This document shows positions 22,881-35,096 of a stretch of 64,000 nucleotides of DNA, piece by piece. Below the pieces are notes generated by a model, which searched no databases, was not told where the DNA came from, and saw only the letters and a program-made list of their open reading frames with translations. How positions within the stretch are numbered: position 1 is the first letter of the stretch; every line of letters starts with the position of its first letter. The position numbers and the translations under genes are program-made. Origin of the DNA: Eutrigla gurnardus (Eukaryota; Chordata; Actinopteri; Perciformes; Triglidae); contig OY741271.1 of assembly GCA_963514095.1 (NCBI GenBank), forward strand, positions 4,763,976 to 4,827,975, written 5' to 3'.

Positions 22881-23567
22881 TGAGGGGCCGACAAGCTGCA
22901 GGAGAGAGGAGCCTGTTTCTCTCTCTCAGTTCTTACCGGAACTCATGTAAAATGTCTACAAGTGTTCTGTACATTGTAAAAAAAAACAATTAGTGCAAAT
23001 TAATCAACACCGAATTCTTGCATGACATGACAGTTTACATCACATGGTGTTTAAGGGGATTTGAATGGTTACGTTTCTCTGGTGGTTGTTTACCTGATGA
23101 TGATGATGTTTAGGCCTATGCTGAGATGAACGTGAGTGAGTTCTCTGTAAGAGCCCGGTAAGAAACAATCGAGCAGCTCGATGATGGAAACAACGCTCAT
23201 GTTGTCAAAGGAGCCGGAGGAAATGTTTGTGCGCCGTATGATATGAAGGAATGATAGCTCGGATTATGGGCGATATTTATGGGTCCACAGCAACACAATC
23301 ATTGTGCTGATAATACCGTAAATACGGCGGCTCATGTATTGCTTCCAGAAGCCTATACAACAATTTAGCCCTTCATAATTTAAATATGCTATAGATCAAC
23401 ATTTTAAATGTGTAATAATTAAATCATCAATAACTTCAAATAATAATTAAAACATTTTAAAAAAATACAGTATAAATATATATTGAACACATTAATATCA
23501 TATTATTTTATATATTATATAACTATATATACACACAACTATTTATTCTTAACTTTGTCAGAAAATA

Positions 23568-23569
<2 letters not shown>

Positions 23570-23602
<33 letters not shown>

Positions 23603-23622
23603 CTATATATATATATATAAAA
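23570..23622. repeat. (TA)n tract
   Basis: TA units broken by AACTATATA, next to a short CA run. Confidence 0.9.
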
Positions 23623-23863
23623 CACACACACACACATTTATTTTAAATTCTTAAACCGATTTAGGAGATATTTCGGCCTATAAAGCGCAGCCGGAGCGTG
23701 TTTAATAAAATAAACGTGTGAAGCAGAATCAACGCTGCCTCAGAACTCTCTTCATTCAGTCAGACGTGCCGACATCTTTTATTCACTAATACATTCATTC
23801 TAAAGTCTGACACCGTCGCTTGTCTGCAGTCAATCAATTAATCCGTCCACATCCGTCCGTCGC

Positions 23864-23902
23864 CTGTCTGTCTGTCTGCCTGTCTGTCTGCCTGTCTGTC
23901 TT
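23864..23902. repeat. (CTGT)n tetranucleotide repeat
   Basis: About nine CTGT/CTGC units. Confidence 0.9.
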
Positions 23903-24260
23903 CTAAGGGCCGACCACGTGATGCCGATCCGTGAAACGGCTCCGCAGCACACATCTGCAGATATTTACAGCATGTGCTCGTTTGTATTATCATAGTTCGA
24001 TTCCAGAGAATCATGTCGTGTGGTGTCATTTCCAATCATCCAGCATGTTACTCGGTTATTATATCCAGCTCTGATCCTGTTAGTGTTGAAGGAAGTCATC
24101 TTCCAGCCGCAGCGGGCTCGTTGAGATGTTTATGGGCCTCCAGAGCAAACAGCTCCCCTCTGCTGGGCCCCATCACTCCGGGGCCGTTCAGTCAAATTAG
24201 CCTCCTTATCTGGCATCTGCTTATAGTGTAATAATAAGCATTCTGAAATATTCACAATGC

Positions 24261-25773
24261 CTCATAACAATAATGATAAATATTATATATATAAACATTT
24301 TATAATGTGTATTTAATATTATATATTATATATTTATGCAGTTGTTATCCATTATAATCACGGTTATTATACAATTACTGTTGGCTTTAAATGAACCAAC
24401 ACACAAAACATTGTTAAATACATTTTTACTTTTACTTCATTACTACGTAGAGTGATCCCATTACAATGCATGACAAACATATTATGATGTATATATTATA
24501 ATTTGTACATATATTTACATAATAATTATATATGTGTGACGATATCTGTGCTGTCATTATCTTGGTGACTGAAGTGCATTTCTTATCTCTAGTTGTCGTG
24601 TTGTTTGGTTGCATCTTCTGTTGATCTTGCATTATCAAAGTGTTCTGCATGTAATGCTGCACAATTAAAATACATAAATGCAAACATTCCTTTAGAAAGA
24701 AAGACAATCATATCCTAACACAAACATATACATGTTAATAATTCCTCAACGTATGCCTAAATGGCATCCAACAGTATGGTGTGAACAACATCCCTCAGGT
24801 CCCGGTCGGAGCTGCAGGCTGCTGGATGTTTCCTGCTGATCCGAGGCCTCCGTGCTGGTGGAGGCAGCATGAAACACATCTGATGAAGACTCCTCATCTT
24901 CGTCCTTGCTGAGAGGTGAAATGCTACAAAACAAGTACGCCATTTCTCAACAAATAAAAGTGTACCTCATAAAGAACATCGCTCTAACACATTAGTGACA
25001 TTTTGCAGACTTTCAGAATATTTGCATTTGATGCAACAGAAAAACATTGTTGGACACGGTGGACTAAAGGATGCTGCAAAACATGATTAATACATGTTTA
25101 TTCTTCCAATGACATAACAAGACAAATTACGCTGATTAAAGAAAAAACGTGACACAGCTCTTGGAATTTAACAGAATAGGTTGCTCTGGCAACACAGGTT
25201 GATAATACTAAAAGTCAAGGACAAAAAGAAAGAAGCGGGGACTTTGTGGGAATTGTAGAGCATCCGCATTTCCTGGAGCTTAAGAGACTAAAAGTGATGA
25301 TATTGCGGCCCCTGCTGCTTTCATTTTGATTGTTCAAAATCATTTCTGAACTACAATCATGCTATAGTTTCACCTTCTCTTTCTCTCTCCCTATCAATTT
25401 AAATTCAGTATATTGGTTTCTGCTCACCACTGAAAAAAGTGGGAATAATATGAAGTAACGGAGCGTGCCCCATAAAGGTCTGGAAGAAAGACAGTAAATG
25501 AACCTTAATTAAGTCAAATCTAAATTTCATATGTAACTTTATACTAAGAGGCAGTAATATACACAAAGTAAAAAAAAACAAACAAACAAAACAAGATGAT
25601 GTTCAGTTTATAAAAGCTAGCTACATTCTGAATTTACACAGCAAGAGGCTTTGATGTAAGTTTGTAAATCGTTAACAAGAATCCAGATCCACTTTTATAA
25701 CGACATGACGAAACCAAACTAAAAACACAAGTAACATTAAGGCAGAATAAAAACAGACCTGCCCTCGTATGAC
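24261..25773. other. AT-rich intergenic DNA
   Basis: Apart from the candidate exon at 24746-24932 nothing was recognised. Confidence 0.5.
24746..24932 (-). CDS. Possible terminal coding exon, unidentified
   Basis: On the minus strand, CTTGTTTTGTAG is followed by an open frame reading ISPLSKDEDEESSSDVFHAA and on to TGA at 24748-24746, about 61 residues. The acidic/serine-rich composition and mixed codon use look protein-like, and the acceptor is plausible. No domain or family was recognised and no partner exon was found upstream. It could be the last exon of a neighbouring gene, a relic, or chance. Confidence 0.25.
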
Positions 25774-25776
25774 CTG

Positions 25777-26900
25777 GGGCCCGTTTCACAAAGCAGGTTC
25801 AACAAACTCTGAACCTAACCCTGAACTCTGAGTTGACCAACTCTGAGATGGGCAACTCTGAGTTTTCAGTTTCAGAACAGCGGTTTTGAATTAGTTCAGT
25901 CAACTCTGAGTATGTAAACTCTGAGTTACGCGCGTGCCTACCGACTCTATAAAGCCATCATCAATGGAGCTCCGATACTACGATTCACCATGGCAACGGG
26001 GAGAGCGTTATTAGATATTACTGAGTGTTTATGTAGAAAACAAGCTCATCCTGAGAAAGCGGAGCAACGTAACTGCAGCAAAGTAGCGATAGTTGGCATG
26101 GCAGACAATTACGGCCCGATCTAATGTGTATAACTGAATGAAACAGTCTATTGATCTAAAGGTAATAAGTCTTTATTTTCAACCTTGCAGAGCAACATTG
26201 GGTGTAATGGTTAGCAACGCTGCCCCCGGTGCAGGGGATCGGGGTTCAACTCCTGTAGTTCACAAAGTAGCGCATCAAATAAATGATCATTTTCATTGGG
26301 TGTAATCCCCCCAGGCACAGAAAGAAAGTGGTGTCAGTTGAAAGCAGAAGAATATTGTGCAAATACGTTGACTAAGGCATATGATTTTAATCATATTTCA
26401 CATATTAAACAGTATAAGCAGGTATGTCAACACAGAAATGTACTTAAACATTTCATAAATCTCCCGTTCGCAAAAACGCTAGCTCCGCAAAGAATCTGGT
26501 TGCGGATTATGTCCTCGATATGAAATGTTGAAAATGTCGGAGAATATTGTTTAGATAATATCTAATGTGATTGGAAGGAAAGGCAATCAAAATTCTCTCC
26601 CAACGCAAAGCTGCCAGAATCACTTTTATTTCCATATCGATTAGGTTGACGATGAAAGGACGGCACATTTTTTCAGAGTTGGTTCAGATTCCGGAAAAAG
26701 GCGGAGACATGTAGGGAGAAACTCAGGGTTTGTTGAAGCAAACTGCCAGTGAGCAGGTTAGGTTCACGGAGTATGTTACCCGGGTAACTGACTCAGATTT
26801 ATGCTGAACTGGCTTTGTGAAACCGAAAAACCAGAGTTTCCCTCATCTCAGGGTTAACTAACTCAAGGTTTTCACTAAACCTGCTTTGTGAAACGGACCC
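25777..26900. mobile_element. Harbinger-like DNA transposon derivative (1124 bp), CTG target duplication
   Basis: Terminal inverted repeats: GGGCCCGTTTCACAAAGCAGG at the left, and the complement of GGGTCCGTTTCACAAAGCAGG at the right. CTG occurs on both flanks (25774-25776 and 26901-26903), which fits the CWG target reported for fish Harbinger elements. Subterminal AACTCTGAGTT-type motifs recur at both ends. A short plus frame from 25990 (MATGRALLDITECLCRKQ) and another at 26296 are not recognisable transposase. An internal tRNA-like segment lies at 26196-26262. Confidence 0.65.
26196..26262 (+). other. tRNA-like segment inside the Harbinger-like element
   Basis: A-box-like text GGTGTAATGGTTAGC (26201-26215) is followed by CTGC-CCCCGGT-GCAG, a 4-bp stem with a 7-base loop. 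A B-box-like GGTTCAACTCC follows at 26243-26253. The acceptor and T stems pair poorly, so this is a tRNA-derived SINE head or pseudogene rather than a working tRNA. Confidence 0.4.
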
Positions 26901-26911
26901 CTGATCCTCAA

Positions 26912-27104
26912 TCACAACACAAGGGATTTTAACTCGTACCCTCCGACCATAAACCCCACATAGCCGTCAGTCCCCCCCCCCCCCCCCCCCATAGGAAAAG
27001 CCAAAGAGATGGTGCAGCTCATGGAGTCACTCTCATCTCTCAGTGCTGGAGTCAGATAGCGGACCTTATGGATGAGGTGATTGGTGAGGGCCTCGCTGCC
27101 TCGC
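26912..27104 (-). other. Minus-strand open frame, unidentified
   Basis: Reads KLRRGSEALTNHLIHKVRYL and then TPALRDESDSMSCTISLAFP before running into Gly encoded by a C20 run (26971-26990). It is preceded by an AG that could be an acceptor. The first 45 residues look protein-like but match no family I know. It adjoins a transposon end. May be chance. Confidence 0.2.
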
Positions 27105-27121
27105 CGCAGCTTCATTTGCAC

Positions 27122-27439
27122 CGTCCATCACGGCGCTCCACGTGGCGGTCTCGGGGTTCCGTGGCACGGTTAGTCCCCCCCCTCCCCGGTCAGTCTGTGG
27201 TTATGTCAATAAAAATGACCAGATATCTGCTGTTTATGTCAGTTTTTGGTTGCGTGACTGTGGAACGGCTGATAGGCCGATCCACCAGAGAGACATGCCT
27301 TCTAACTTTGATCACCCTCGAACGCAATGCCGCCGTCCTTTACGACCGCTTTCTACTGGAGTGTAGAAATTTCAGCCTCTATCTTCATTTCACATACCTG
27401 CAAGATAAGTTAGGAATTTTCCAAAGGTATTTATTGAGA

Positions 27440-27477
<38 letters not shown>

Positions 27478-27934
27478 TGTTGGTCTAGTTTTAGGGGCAT
27501 TTCTTTTTCTAATTTCTTGTCAGGGGTGCAAATTGATGCTATGATCACTCAAGATAAGATCTCTCCCAGTCTTCAATCATCCAGTGTTATCAACACCAAA
27601 CCACAATAAGCAGTTAGCAAAGAGCCGTAGAAATAGCTGTGACAGGGCTGGTGATGGTAGGAGAAGGTTAACAGGAGCAGGCAGTGAGACAGGAGCAGAC
27701 AGTGAGACAGCGACGCTCAGATAGTAGCCATCCTCACAGCAGATCTCTCCTCTCTAATCCTGACTGGTGTCTGAACCACAATCCCTGGTTCAGGGTCCAG
27801 ACACCCTATGACTATGTATGCATATGTCTATAAATATTGTCACAAGTATGCCAGATGCACACACCACCCAGAGATTATTTTGTGCCGTATGGAAATACAA
27901 ACATGTGTTGAGCAATCATTAGATGAAACATCTA

Positions 27935-27968
<34 letters not shown>

Positions 27969-30052
27969 TTAAAATTGATTGCTACTAGCTGAAGTAAACG
28001 TGTCATTTTGTTTTCCAGATAATTTTTTTATTTTCATATATAAATATACATTCAATTTTTGGTCATATTTCAGCATAAACTTGTTTAATACGTTTTGTGG
28101 AATCAGTTGGACTTTAAACCTTGTTCACACCAAACATCAAGCAAAGATCTTTGCATACAAAGTCAATACAACTTTAAATACTGATCATTCACGTACACAG
28201 AGTCGTTTGAATCCTAAATGGAGGAAATAAATGTTGTCTCCTGTGTCTGTGGTCCCCCAGAGGTCTAGATAGTAGCTCACATTAGTCCAGAGACCAGACC
28301 AGACTATGTGGACAAACCAGAGACTGTCTGTGGTCCAAACAACAAGGTCTCTGCCGTATTTATGTCTAGATTACCTTATTTGGAGTGTTGATGGAGCAGC
28401 TACAATGTTAGCATAGCCTAGTTTGGTTTACTAACATCCACAAAGCAGCAATTGTGGTGATTTCAAGGATGAGGGATGAAACCTGCTCGCTGTGGAGGTG
28501 AACATTCCCTTTGTGTTTAGTGTGAACGCACCTTTACAACTCGGCCTCCGTCGACTTCCAGTGTACGCAGGGAGCACATAGAGCAGAAGAAAGGCCTTGG
28601 AGGGTGGGGAAACACCCCTGTGGTGCTCTGCTCAATGGGGAATGTGAAGTAGGAGTCAGGCTAATCTCCAGCACACACGAGAGACTGGCTCCTGTCTGCC
28701 TGGCTGCCTCTGCCCTATCTGTGTGTTTCATTTCAGCCTGTCAGCCAACTGGGCTGCTGGTGCTGCTGCTTCTGCTGGGTTCAGGTCCACGGCCAGCATG
28801 CAGGGCCAACAGGACTTACACTCCCACGGGACTGGGAATGCTTTGACATGATTGTTTATCCTCCTTCAGTGGAATAGAATTGTGTTCATGATCATTTTAT
28901 ACAATTCTGGGAATGATTCTGAGCCAAAAATGAAACAAAGAAAATGAGTTGTGTTTTGCTTGGTGTAATGCATAAAAAAAGGAACAGGGATTATTTGATA
29001 TATGTACATCTACCATCTCTAGAAGTGTTTACAGTCACCTGCATCAAAATGCATTTACAGTGGTTTTGTAAGATTCAAATCTGCTCCAGACATCTTTTAA
29101 AATACTCAAAGTGTTTGCTTTATTTGCAGTGTCACTGTAACCTCATGTTTCTTGTTTTAAGTTGGAGCACGTTTAGTTTGACATGCATTTACTCTTGTCA
29201 CATATACCTTTAAAATAAATAAAAAAAACTGTATAATACATGAGAAATAAACAGTTCTTTATTGTGTAGTCAAATTCAGTAAATCAGATTAACATGTTTG
29301 CATATTAACATTTTTATTTATTTAATTTTTGTTTATTTGTGTTTGCCAATATGAAAAGTAACACTAAACAGAAAGTACAACTAGGCTGATGGGAATGTAA
29401 TCTCTTTGACAGTATTGGGTCATAAACCAAAGAACTGCACAAATTGGACAATCTGGATGATGGAAACAGAAATCAGTCTGAGTGAGCAACATGTCTCTCC
29501 ATCCCCACAGCTTCACCATAACTGATAAAACATTCACCCTGTTCAGACACACATGTGTTTGTGTTAATCAGAATCTTCTTTATCAACAGTATAATGACGA
29601 TGCATTCCTGGTAATAACCAACAAAAGTGAAGACGTTAAACTGGTGTAAGGCCTGTTTTTTTTTCTTGTTTATGTGGGAATGAAGTTCATTCTACTGTGT
29701 GAGAACACACACATCAATGGAAAAATGAATGACTGAATATTCATTTATGGAGATGCATAAACTAAGTCGTATCAGAGGCTCAGAGATTTTGCCTTTTAAT
29801 GATCTCATGTTCCAACATTTACTATAATTTTCTTACATTATATTCATTAAAAACAAAATAGATGCATTTGACCACAGAAGGCTCACAATGAAAACCGCCA
29901 CTGTTAATGAGCTGTATCAGCATTTATATAAATCAAGTGAGATGTTGTTGCTGTTTGCTATCAACAATGATACATTTCTCTAGTTTCCATGATGGCTTCC
30001 AGATTTAACACAAATAAATGTCAACGAACAGAATTGTAGATGTACATTCACT
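27122..30052. other. Intergenic; microsatellites only
   Basis: A GT tract at 27441-27475 and an AT tract at 27939-27966. No gene was recognised in nearly 3 kb. Confidence 0.5.
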
Positions 30053-30345
30053 ATAGACTATAAGAAGTGGACGGAGTTGTTGAAGCCTCGGGTTCTGCAT
30101 TTTGACCGTCACCATCTTGGACTTTTTTCAACCAGTGAAGGAAGTGACCATATTTGGACTGTGAAGGAGCGACGGGTGGACCTGATGCAACAACCTTATG
30201 GCATCTGGATCCATCCGGATTCTGGTGTGAAGCTGCTAACAAAGTTAGCTTCATAATTCAAGTTCAACTTTACATCTAAGTGTTTAAGTCATCTTAGTAG
30301 CTAACTGCTGGTAGCAACGGTAACCATGGTAGCGACAACAAAGGC
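30053..30345 (+). repeat. Interspersed repeat A, 5' half
   Basis: Matches the first half of the reference copy from the GACTATAAGAAGTGGACG start to the TGGTAGCAACGG region, with a short internal deletion around the GATCTGATG block. Confidence 0.7.
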
Positions 30346-30659
30346 CGAGTGTGTGTGAGGACGTTGTTCTACAGATCTGTGGTGTCAGAAGACAAACCCA
30401 TAGTGGGAGAGGCTGGTCCGAGTTCACTGTAGCGTGTTTTGTTGTGTGTTGAATTACTGTTACTTATCATTACTCTCCTCAATCTCCTGTGGATTGAGCC
30501 TTTTTTGACCAAACAATGATGAAGAGTTAAATAGGGCGTGAAACATCTTCCCCCACAGTCCCATAAAAGGCCAATTTACACAGATCATTTACCCGCGGTT
30601 CAATCGCACAACACAACCAGCTGTCACACAGACTGCTGGCAAATATGCAGTGGATGGAG

Positions 30660-30661
<2 letters not shown>

Positions 30662-30710
<49 letters not shown>
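30662..30710. repeat. (GT)n microsatellite
   Basis: About 24 units followed by GAGAGA. Confidence 0.95.
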
Positions 30711-30722
<12 letters not shown>

Positions 30723-32425
30723 CCAATGTTGCTTTCCAGGGCTTTTGGGCAGTATCATTGATTTATATTTATGTACACATGAGCATGTGATCACTCTGTG
30801 AAAATGCCGTCATCAACACTTGTTGTTTTTCAGTCAGACGTGTAGCAGTGAGAGTGATTTGTGTGAGTTACCATGTTTGTGTTCTGTTACAAATGACATA
30901 AATTCATGAACATAAACGCACTCTTGATTCAGCACACTCCGATATTTGGCTTCTTGCTCTTCCTGAGCTTGCGGCAACAGCGTGAGGAGGCGTGATCGCG
31001 ATATGCTTCAATATGGAAACTGATGGTTGTTCTCTTGTCGCTAACAATTTACCAAGCTAGTGGACAGGCCATGTGGAAATGCAAAGCAGACAGAGGAAAG
31101 AAAGATGAGGCCGTCATATCGACATTTTCCTCAGACATTTTATAAAATGTCACGCAGTGGTGAAAACCCTGTATGGTATCCGAAAGTAGAAATGAAGTTC
31201 CTGCACAATGAAAATACCTTGTCATGAATTGCTGAATCAGTGTCCTCTTTTAAATCACACTTTTATGGACTTGTTTTTATGTGATGTCACCCGTTTCTAC
31301 TTTTTATTTATTTTAATGTTATTTATTTATTCATATTTTATTGTCTTTTCACCTTATCCCTGTTAATGTGTTTGTTGTATTTGTGTACTTGACCAGATGT
31401 ATATTCTGCTGTCAAAAGCACTTTGTAAACTTTTACAAGCTTTTAAATGTGCTATATAAATAAAGTTTTGCCCACTGAATACAACCTAACATTTAGTGTC
31501 CACATATTGTGAGTACATATATATTTGTTATATTACATTATAGACATTACGAGCATCAAGTCAACAGATGATCCAGTCCATTATCGGAGGTCACGTACAG
31601 AACCGCAAACACGCTTTGACTTTACTGAGGTTTAAAGTGGAGCTCCAAACAGTCATAGACGCCGCCGATGTTTGGGTTTAACCAGTGACCGGGCTAACTG
31701 GTGGCTAAATGCGGACGGCAGCTGTTGAAAACACCAACACAACATGTAGTTGTCCTTGCATCTTTTTATTATCTACGCCAACCATTTTGACTGACGTTAC
31801 TATGCCAACCAGAGACGCTCCTCTCCTGCTGCTCGTCTGGATGTCTGGGGCAAAACATATTTTTGATGACGCCAGCTGTAAAAGGGTTTATTAAAGATGG
31901 AGGACTGACAGCTCCTCAAAAGTGCAGCTAAAACATCTCGTTCGCCCCCTGGTGGCCAGCTGGACATCATAAACACCACCCACATGTTACAGGATGGGAC
32001 ATGGATCAAACAAGAAAAATATATTTTTTTTCTCCAAAAGATGCTTCCTGTCATAATAGTTAGCTCCTATCATGCTGGTGTATGTTTAAGTGTTCATGTT
32101 TGGTTTTATTTAGTTATTTGTAGCTTTAAGAAGAGGATGTGATGTCATACTTGTGTGTGATTCTCTCTCACTAAAAAGCTGTCGCCCTTGACTCTCTTCA
32201 ACGTGATATTAGCGGCTAGCTCCACCCGGGCCACTTACGTAAAGTGGATCAGCCGACAACTGGTATAAACACCAAAAACATAATTCATGCATTGTTAGTG
32301 TTGCGGTTCCCGACCACATTACCCAGCAGAGGAGGGAAGAAATGAAGTAGAAATACTTTTTTGTCTAGCCTATTTTACTTGAGTATTTATTTTCCTCTCT
32401 ACATTTTCAAAACAGGCTCGCTACT
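30711..32425. other. Intergenic with repeat debris
   Basis: No gene. A retroelement tail lies at 31395-31475. Around 31600-32050 there is repeat-like text (a GTTGGTGTTTTCAACAGCTGCCGTC-type block also found, in complement, at 16843-16865). Confidence 0.45.
31395..31475 (+). mobile_element. LINE/SINE 3' tail
   Basis: GCACTTTGTAAAC, then GTGCTATATAAATAAAGTTT, is the characteristic 3' end of L2-type LINEs and dependent SINEs in fish. The 5' part is not recognisable. Confidence 0.5.
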
Positions 32426-32429
32426 TAAA

Positions 32430-34345
32430 GCTGTAGTCTACAATTTCAAAGATTTGAAAAAAGCATATCCCCACCACACACACACCCCTCCCCTCTGTGC
32501 TCCTCCTTCTCGTATCGTTCTCCCCTAGCGGCCTCCCACCTCCCTCTTATTTTACGAACATAGTTCACCGAAATGTGTTTCTGAAAACATTTTAGGCGAG
32601 AAATAAGCTATGCAGTTGCTGAACCTGTCTTTATTTTAGATCGACAACGCTCAGTTGTCAGCGATCGCTCGCCACAACAGTTCACATAGAAATAAAGAGA
32701 AGTGATAATGCTACCAATGAAAAGTTAACCCAAGCGCTTGGATAATTTTCTATAACTGTTGGGGCCCATTCATAGCGTTGGTCCACATGAAGTTTATCCA
32801 GTCACAAGAAGTTATACTTTGAAACCGGGACAGTTCACACAGTCTGCTTTAACAAAGTCCCGCCTTTCGCTTGAGCCTGTGCCAATGTCAAGTACTCACA
32901 AAACCTCCCGTCGCAGATGCAATATGGTGTTAGCCAGCCAGGCCGTAGAGCGATGTCCAGACAGCCCCGACGACTCCGTAGCCTGGGCTCCCAGCAACAC
33001 GTCCTCGTTCTCTGCTGCACCTGGTCCGCCGTCCGCTCCATCCTCACGACCCGCACATGTCGTTCCTCGTGTCCTGTTGTGAAGCAGGCTCGTTCTCTGC
33101 AGCGAGCTAACTCACAACAGAGCTAATGTCTGAGCTTTTTTTTTTTGGACTTTATTGAGAAAGTTCATTTACAATATAAACATAGAAAACATGTCATTAA
33201 CACCTCTCAGTATACATAACAGGCACATTGGATAGAGAGGATAACCTAAAATGTAATAAATTAAATTCACAAAATAAATGATAAAATAGAGAGAAAAATA
33301 ATAATAGTGATGAATCTGTCTTCTTTTTTCGTTGCTAGGGGTCCTCAAACACCTTCATCTCCTTGTCAGCCTGGAGGAGAGCTATTGACCCATTGGTTTC
33401 CCTTTCATTAGTTTTAAGGCGCAAAGATGGTTGGCTACAAGGTGCCGCTTAAAAACAGAAAAAAGGGGTTTTGTTCCCCTCCATCTGGAGGTATGGATGA
33501 AAAACTTTGCCATCGGTATCATATTGTTCAGAATCAAGTCAGTCTTAATGTCCTTCATTATAACACCAAACACAATGTTTTCTCTTGTGAGAGGAGTGAG
33601 AAGTTTGATTTTGGTTGAGTGCCAGTCTTGTAAATCTCCCAAAAGGCTTCCCAGTACATACAAAGTATAAACAGGTGATCAGTAGTTTTAGTATCACAAA
33701 AGTTACAATTTTTATGATCCACACCAAATCTTTTTCTTAGCAGCTCGTTGGATGGTTAAATATTACTCATAATTGGAATGGGCTTACAGGATACTTGATA
33801 TATTCGGTTCTAAATTTCTTAACGTCTGATTCTGAGAAAAGTTGCAGGATGGAGTTTCTGTTTGATCGTATTGGGAAGAGTATATTATTAAGATGAATGC
33901 AAATTAATTTGAGGGAATTTCCCTCGTCCAAAAAATTATTACCATTAAAATGGAGTGTGGGTAGATTTAACACAACCAATTGACTATCTATGTTATGGAC
34001 TAACCCTTTTAATGACAGAGGGATGGCTTTGATTACTTTGTCAAATTGAGCATGTGTGCAAAATATGTGATATTATTGTGAGCAGAAGCTGTCATATGTT
34101 AGCCAGCGTCCCCGGCTAATGCCGGAGCTAGTGATGGGCCCACGCTGTCTGCTCGAGAAAAACATAACCGTCGCTTAAAGCAAGCACAATCGACGGAGAT
34201 ACGTGAAAAGAGTCCTCTGACTGATTAGGTCTCTCTGGGCAGTGCAATATCTGGGCCAACATTAAGTTCGAGTCTCTACACATTGACTTCTTTCTCTGCC
34301 GAGGAAAAACACAGCCGCTCTTCTCTGTCCCGGAAATAAACAATA
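32430..34345. repeat. Repeat H, interrupted by a LINE
   Basis: Begins with CTTAAAGCTGTAGTCTACAATTTC, a text I associate with a common fish repeat, and includes a CpG-rich body to about 33130. It appears to continue at 34085-34345 after the inserted LINE. Open frames in its GC-rich part have no recognised domain. The right boundary is uncertain. Confidence 0.35.
33139..34084 (-). mobile_element. 5'-truncated L1-like LINE, ORF2 C-terminal fragment
   Basis: On the minus strand the sequence encodes pieces typical of the ORF2 C-terminus. A CCHC-type motif (C-x2-C-x6-H-x4-C, in CNFCDTKTTDHLFILC at about 33665-33715) is followed by MAKFFIHTSRWRGTKPLFSV. The 3' end carries an A-run (T-run on the plus strand at 33136-33146), as expected for target-primed integration. 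Frames are broken between segments, so it is dead. No clear target duplication was found. Confidence 0.65.
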
Positions 34346-34829
34346 GGTTTTACTAAACAGGAAAAACTAAACCTTAATCATTTTTAAAGACCATAGAATA
34401 TTTTTTAAACAATATTGATACATGAATTACAGAATTAATATATGAACAGTATTAATTTAAACAAGACTAATTCTGGGAAATTAAGTCCTACTCTACTCCG
34501 TGTTTGAGAAGCAGTATAAAGGGATAGACTGCACGTTTCTACCATCACAAAGATTATACACGGTAAAATATTTTCAGAGAACCCTCCACAAGTGTCTGAA
34601 GCTGTTGATCATATCTCCTGCTTCAAACTGTACTGAAGACTGGTTCACAGCTGTGTGTCCTGAAGTGGCTGCCAGTCAAACAGAGAGGCGGGGCCTCGTG
34701 TCGTATCACACCGCTCTTATCTTGAGTAAATGCTGCGCCACACATTCGTCTGTCTGCCTGCTGGAATGTTCAGGTAAGTACTTTACTGACTTACCTGCTC
34801 TTTTTAGTGCAGGACGCCTCCCACTCTTA

Positions 34830-34832
<3 letters not shown>

Positions 34833-34876
<44 letters not shown>
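34833..34876. repeat. (AT)n microsatellite
   Basis: About 22 units. Confidence 0.95.
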
Positions 34877-34881
<5 letters not shown>

Positions 34882-35045
34882 GGGTATAATATTTCTATCT
34901 GATCAAACAACACCCACACAGTCAACTTAAGACTGTTGACTGTCGATGTTGTCATTAACGTTGTGTTATCGAGAAACACTTGATCTGAAGGCGCTTTAAT
35001 ACTTTTCATCTCTTCTACATTCTTTTTGTCCTGATTTCCTTCCTC

Positions 35046-35096
35046 ACAGTGTGTAGTTTGCTGTTGCAGTGTTGCAGTCAGCAAACTACACACTGT
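35046..35096. repeat. Perfect hairpin, 18-bp arms, 15-base loop
   Basis: Arms 35046-35063 and 35079-35096 are exact complements (ACAGTGTGTAGTTTGCTG and its complement). The loop TTGCAGTGTTGCAGT is itself a direct repeat of TTGCAGT. Confidence 0.85.

Larger units (their letters stand above)
23240..24260. promoter_or_regulatory. Upstream DNA with CNE-like segments
   Basis: Two non-repetitive, balanced-composition segments (about 23240-23350 and 23930-24260) stand out from AT-rich, microsatellite-laden surroundings. Each carries a GATA motif (TGATAA 23308-23313; CTTATCT near 24205). They are candidates for distal gata5 enhancers, but only composition and motifs support this. Confidence 0.25.

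Noticed and set aside
26196..26262. Functional tRNA gene
   Set aside because: Acceptor and T stems do not pair and it lies inside a transposon.
28604..28846. Signal-peptide-like Leu-rich frame (80 residues)
   Set aside because: No conserved domain, no splice partners; Leu run comes from GCTGCTG-type repeats.
35046..35096. microRNA gene
   Set aside because: The stem is only 18 bp, shorter than a typical precursor, and it is perfect; kept as a hairpin repeat only.
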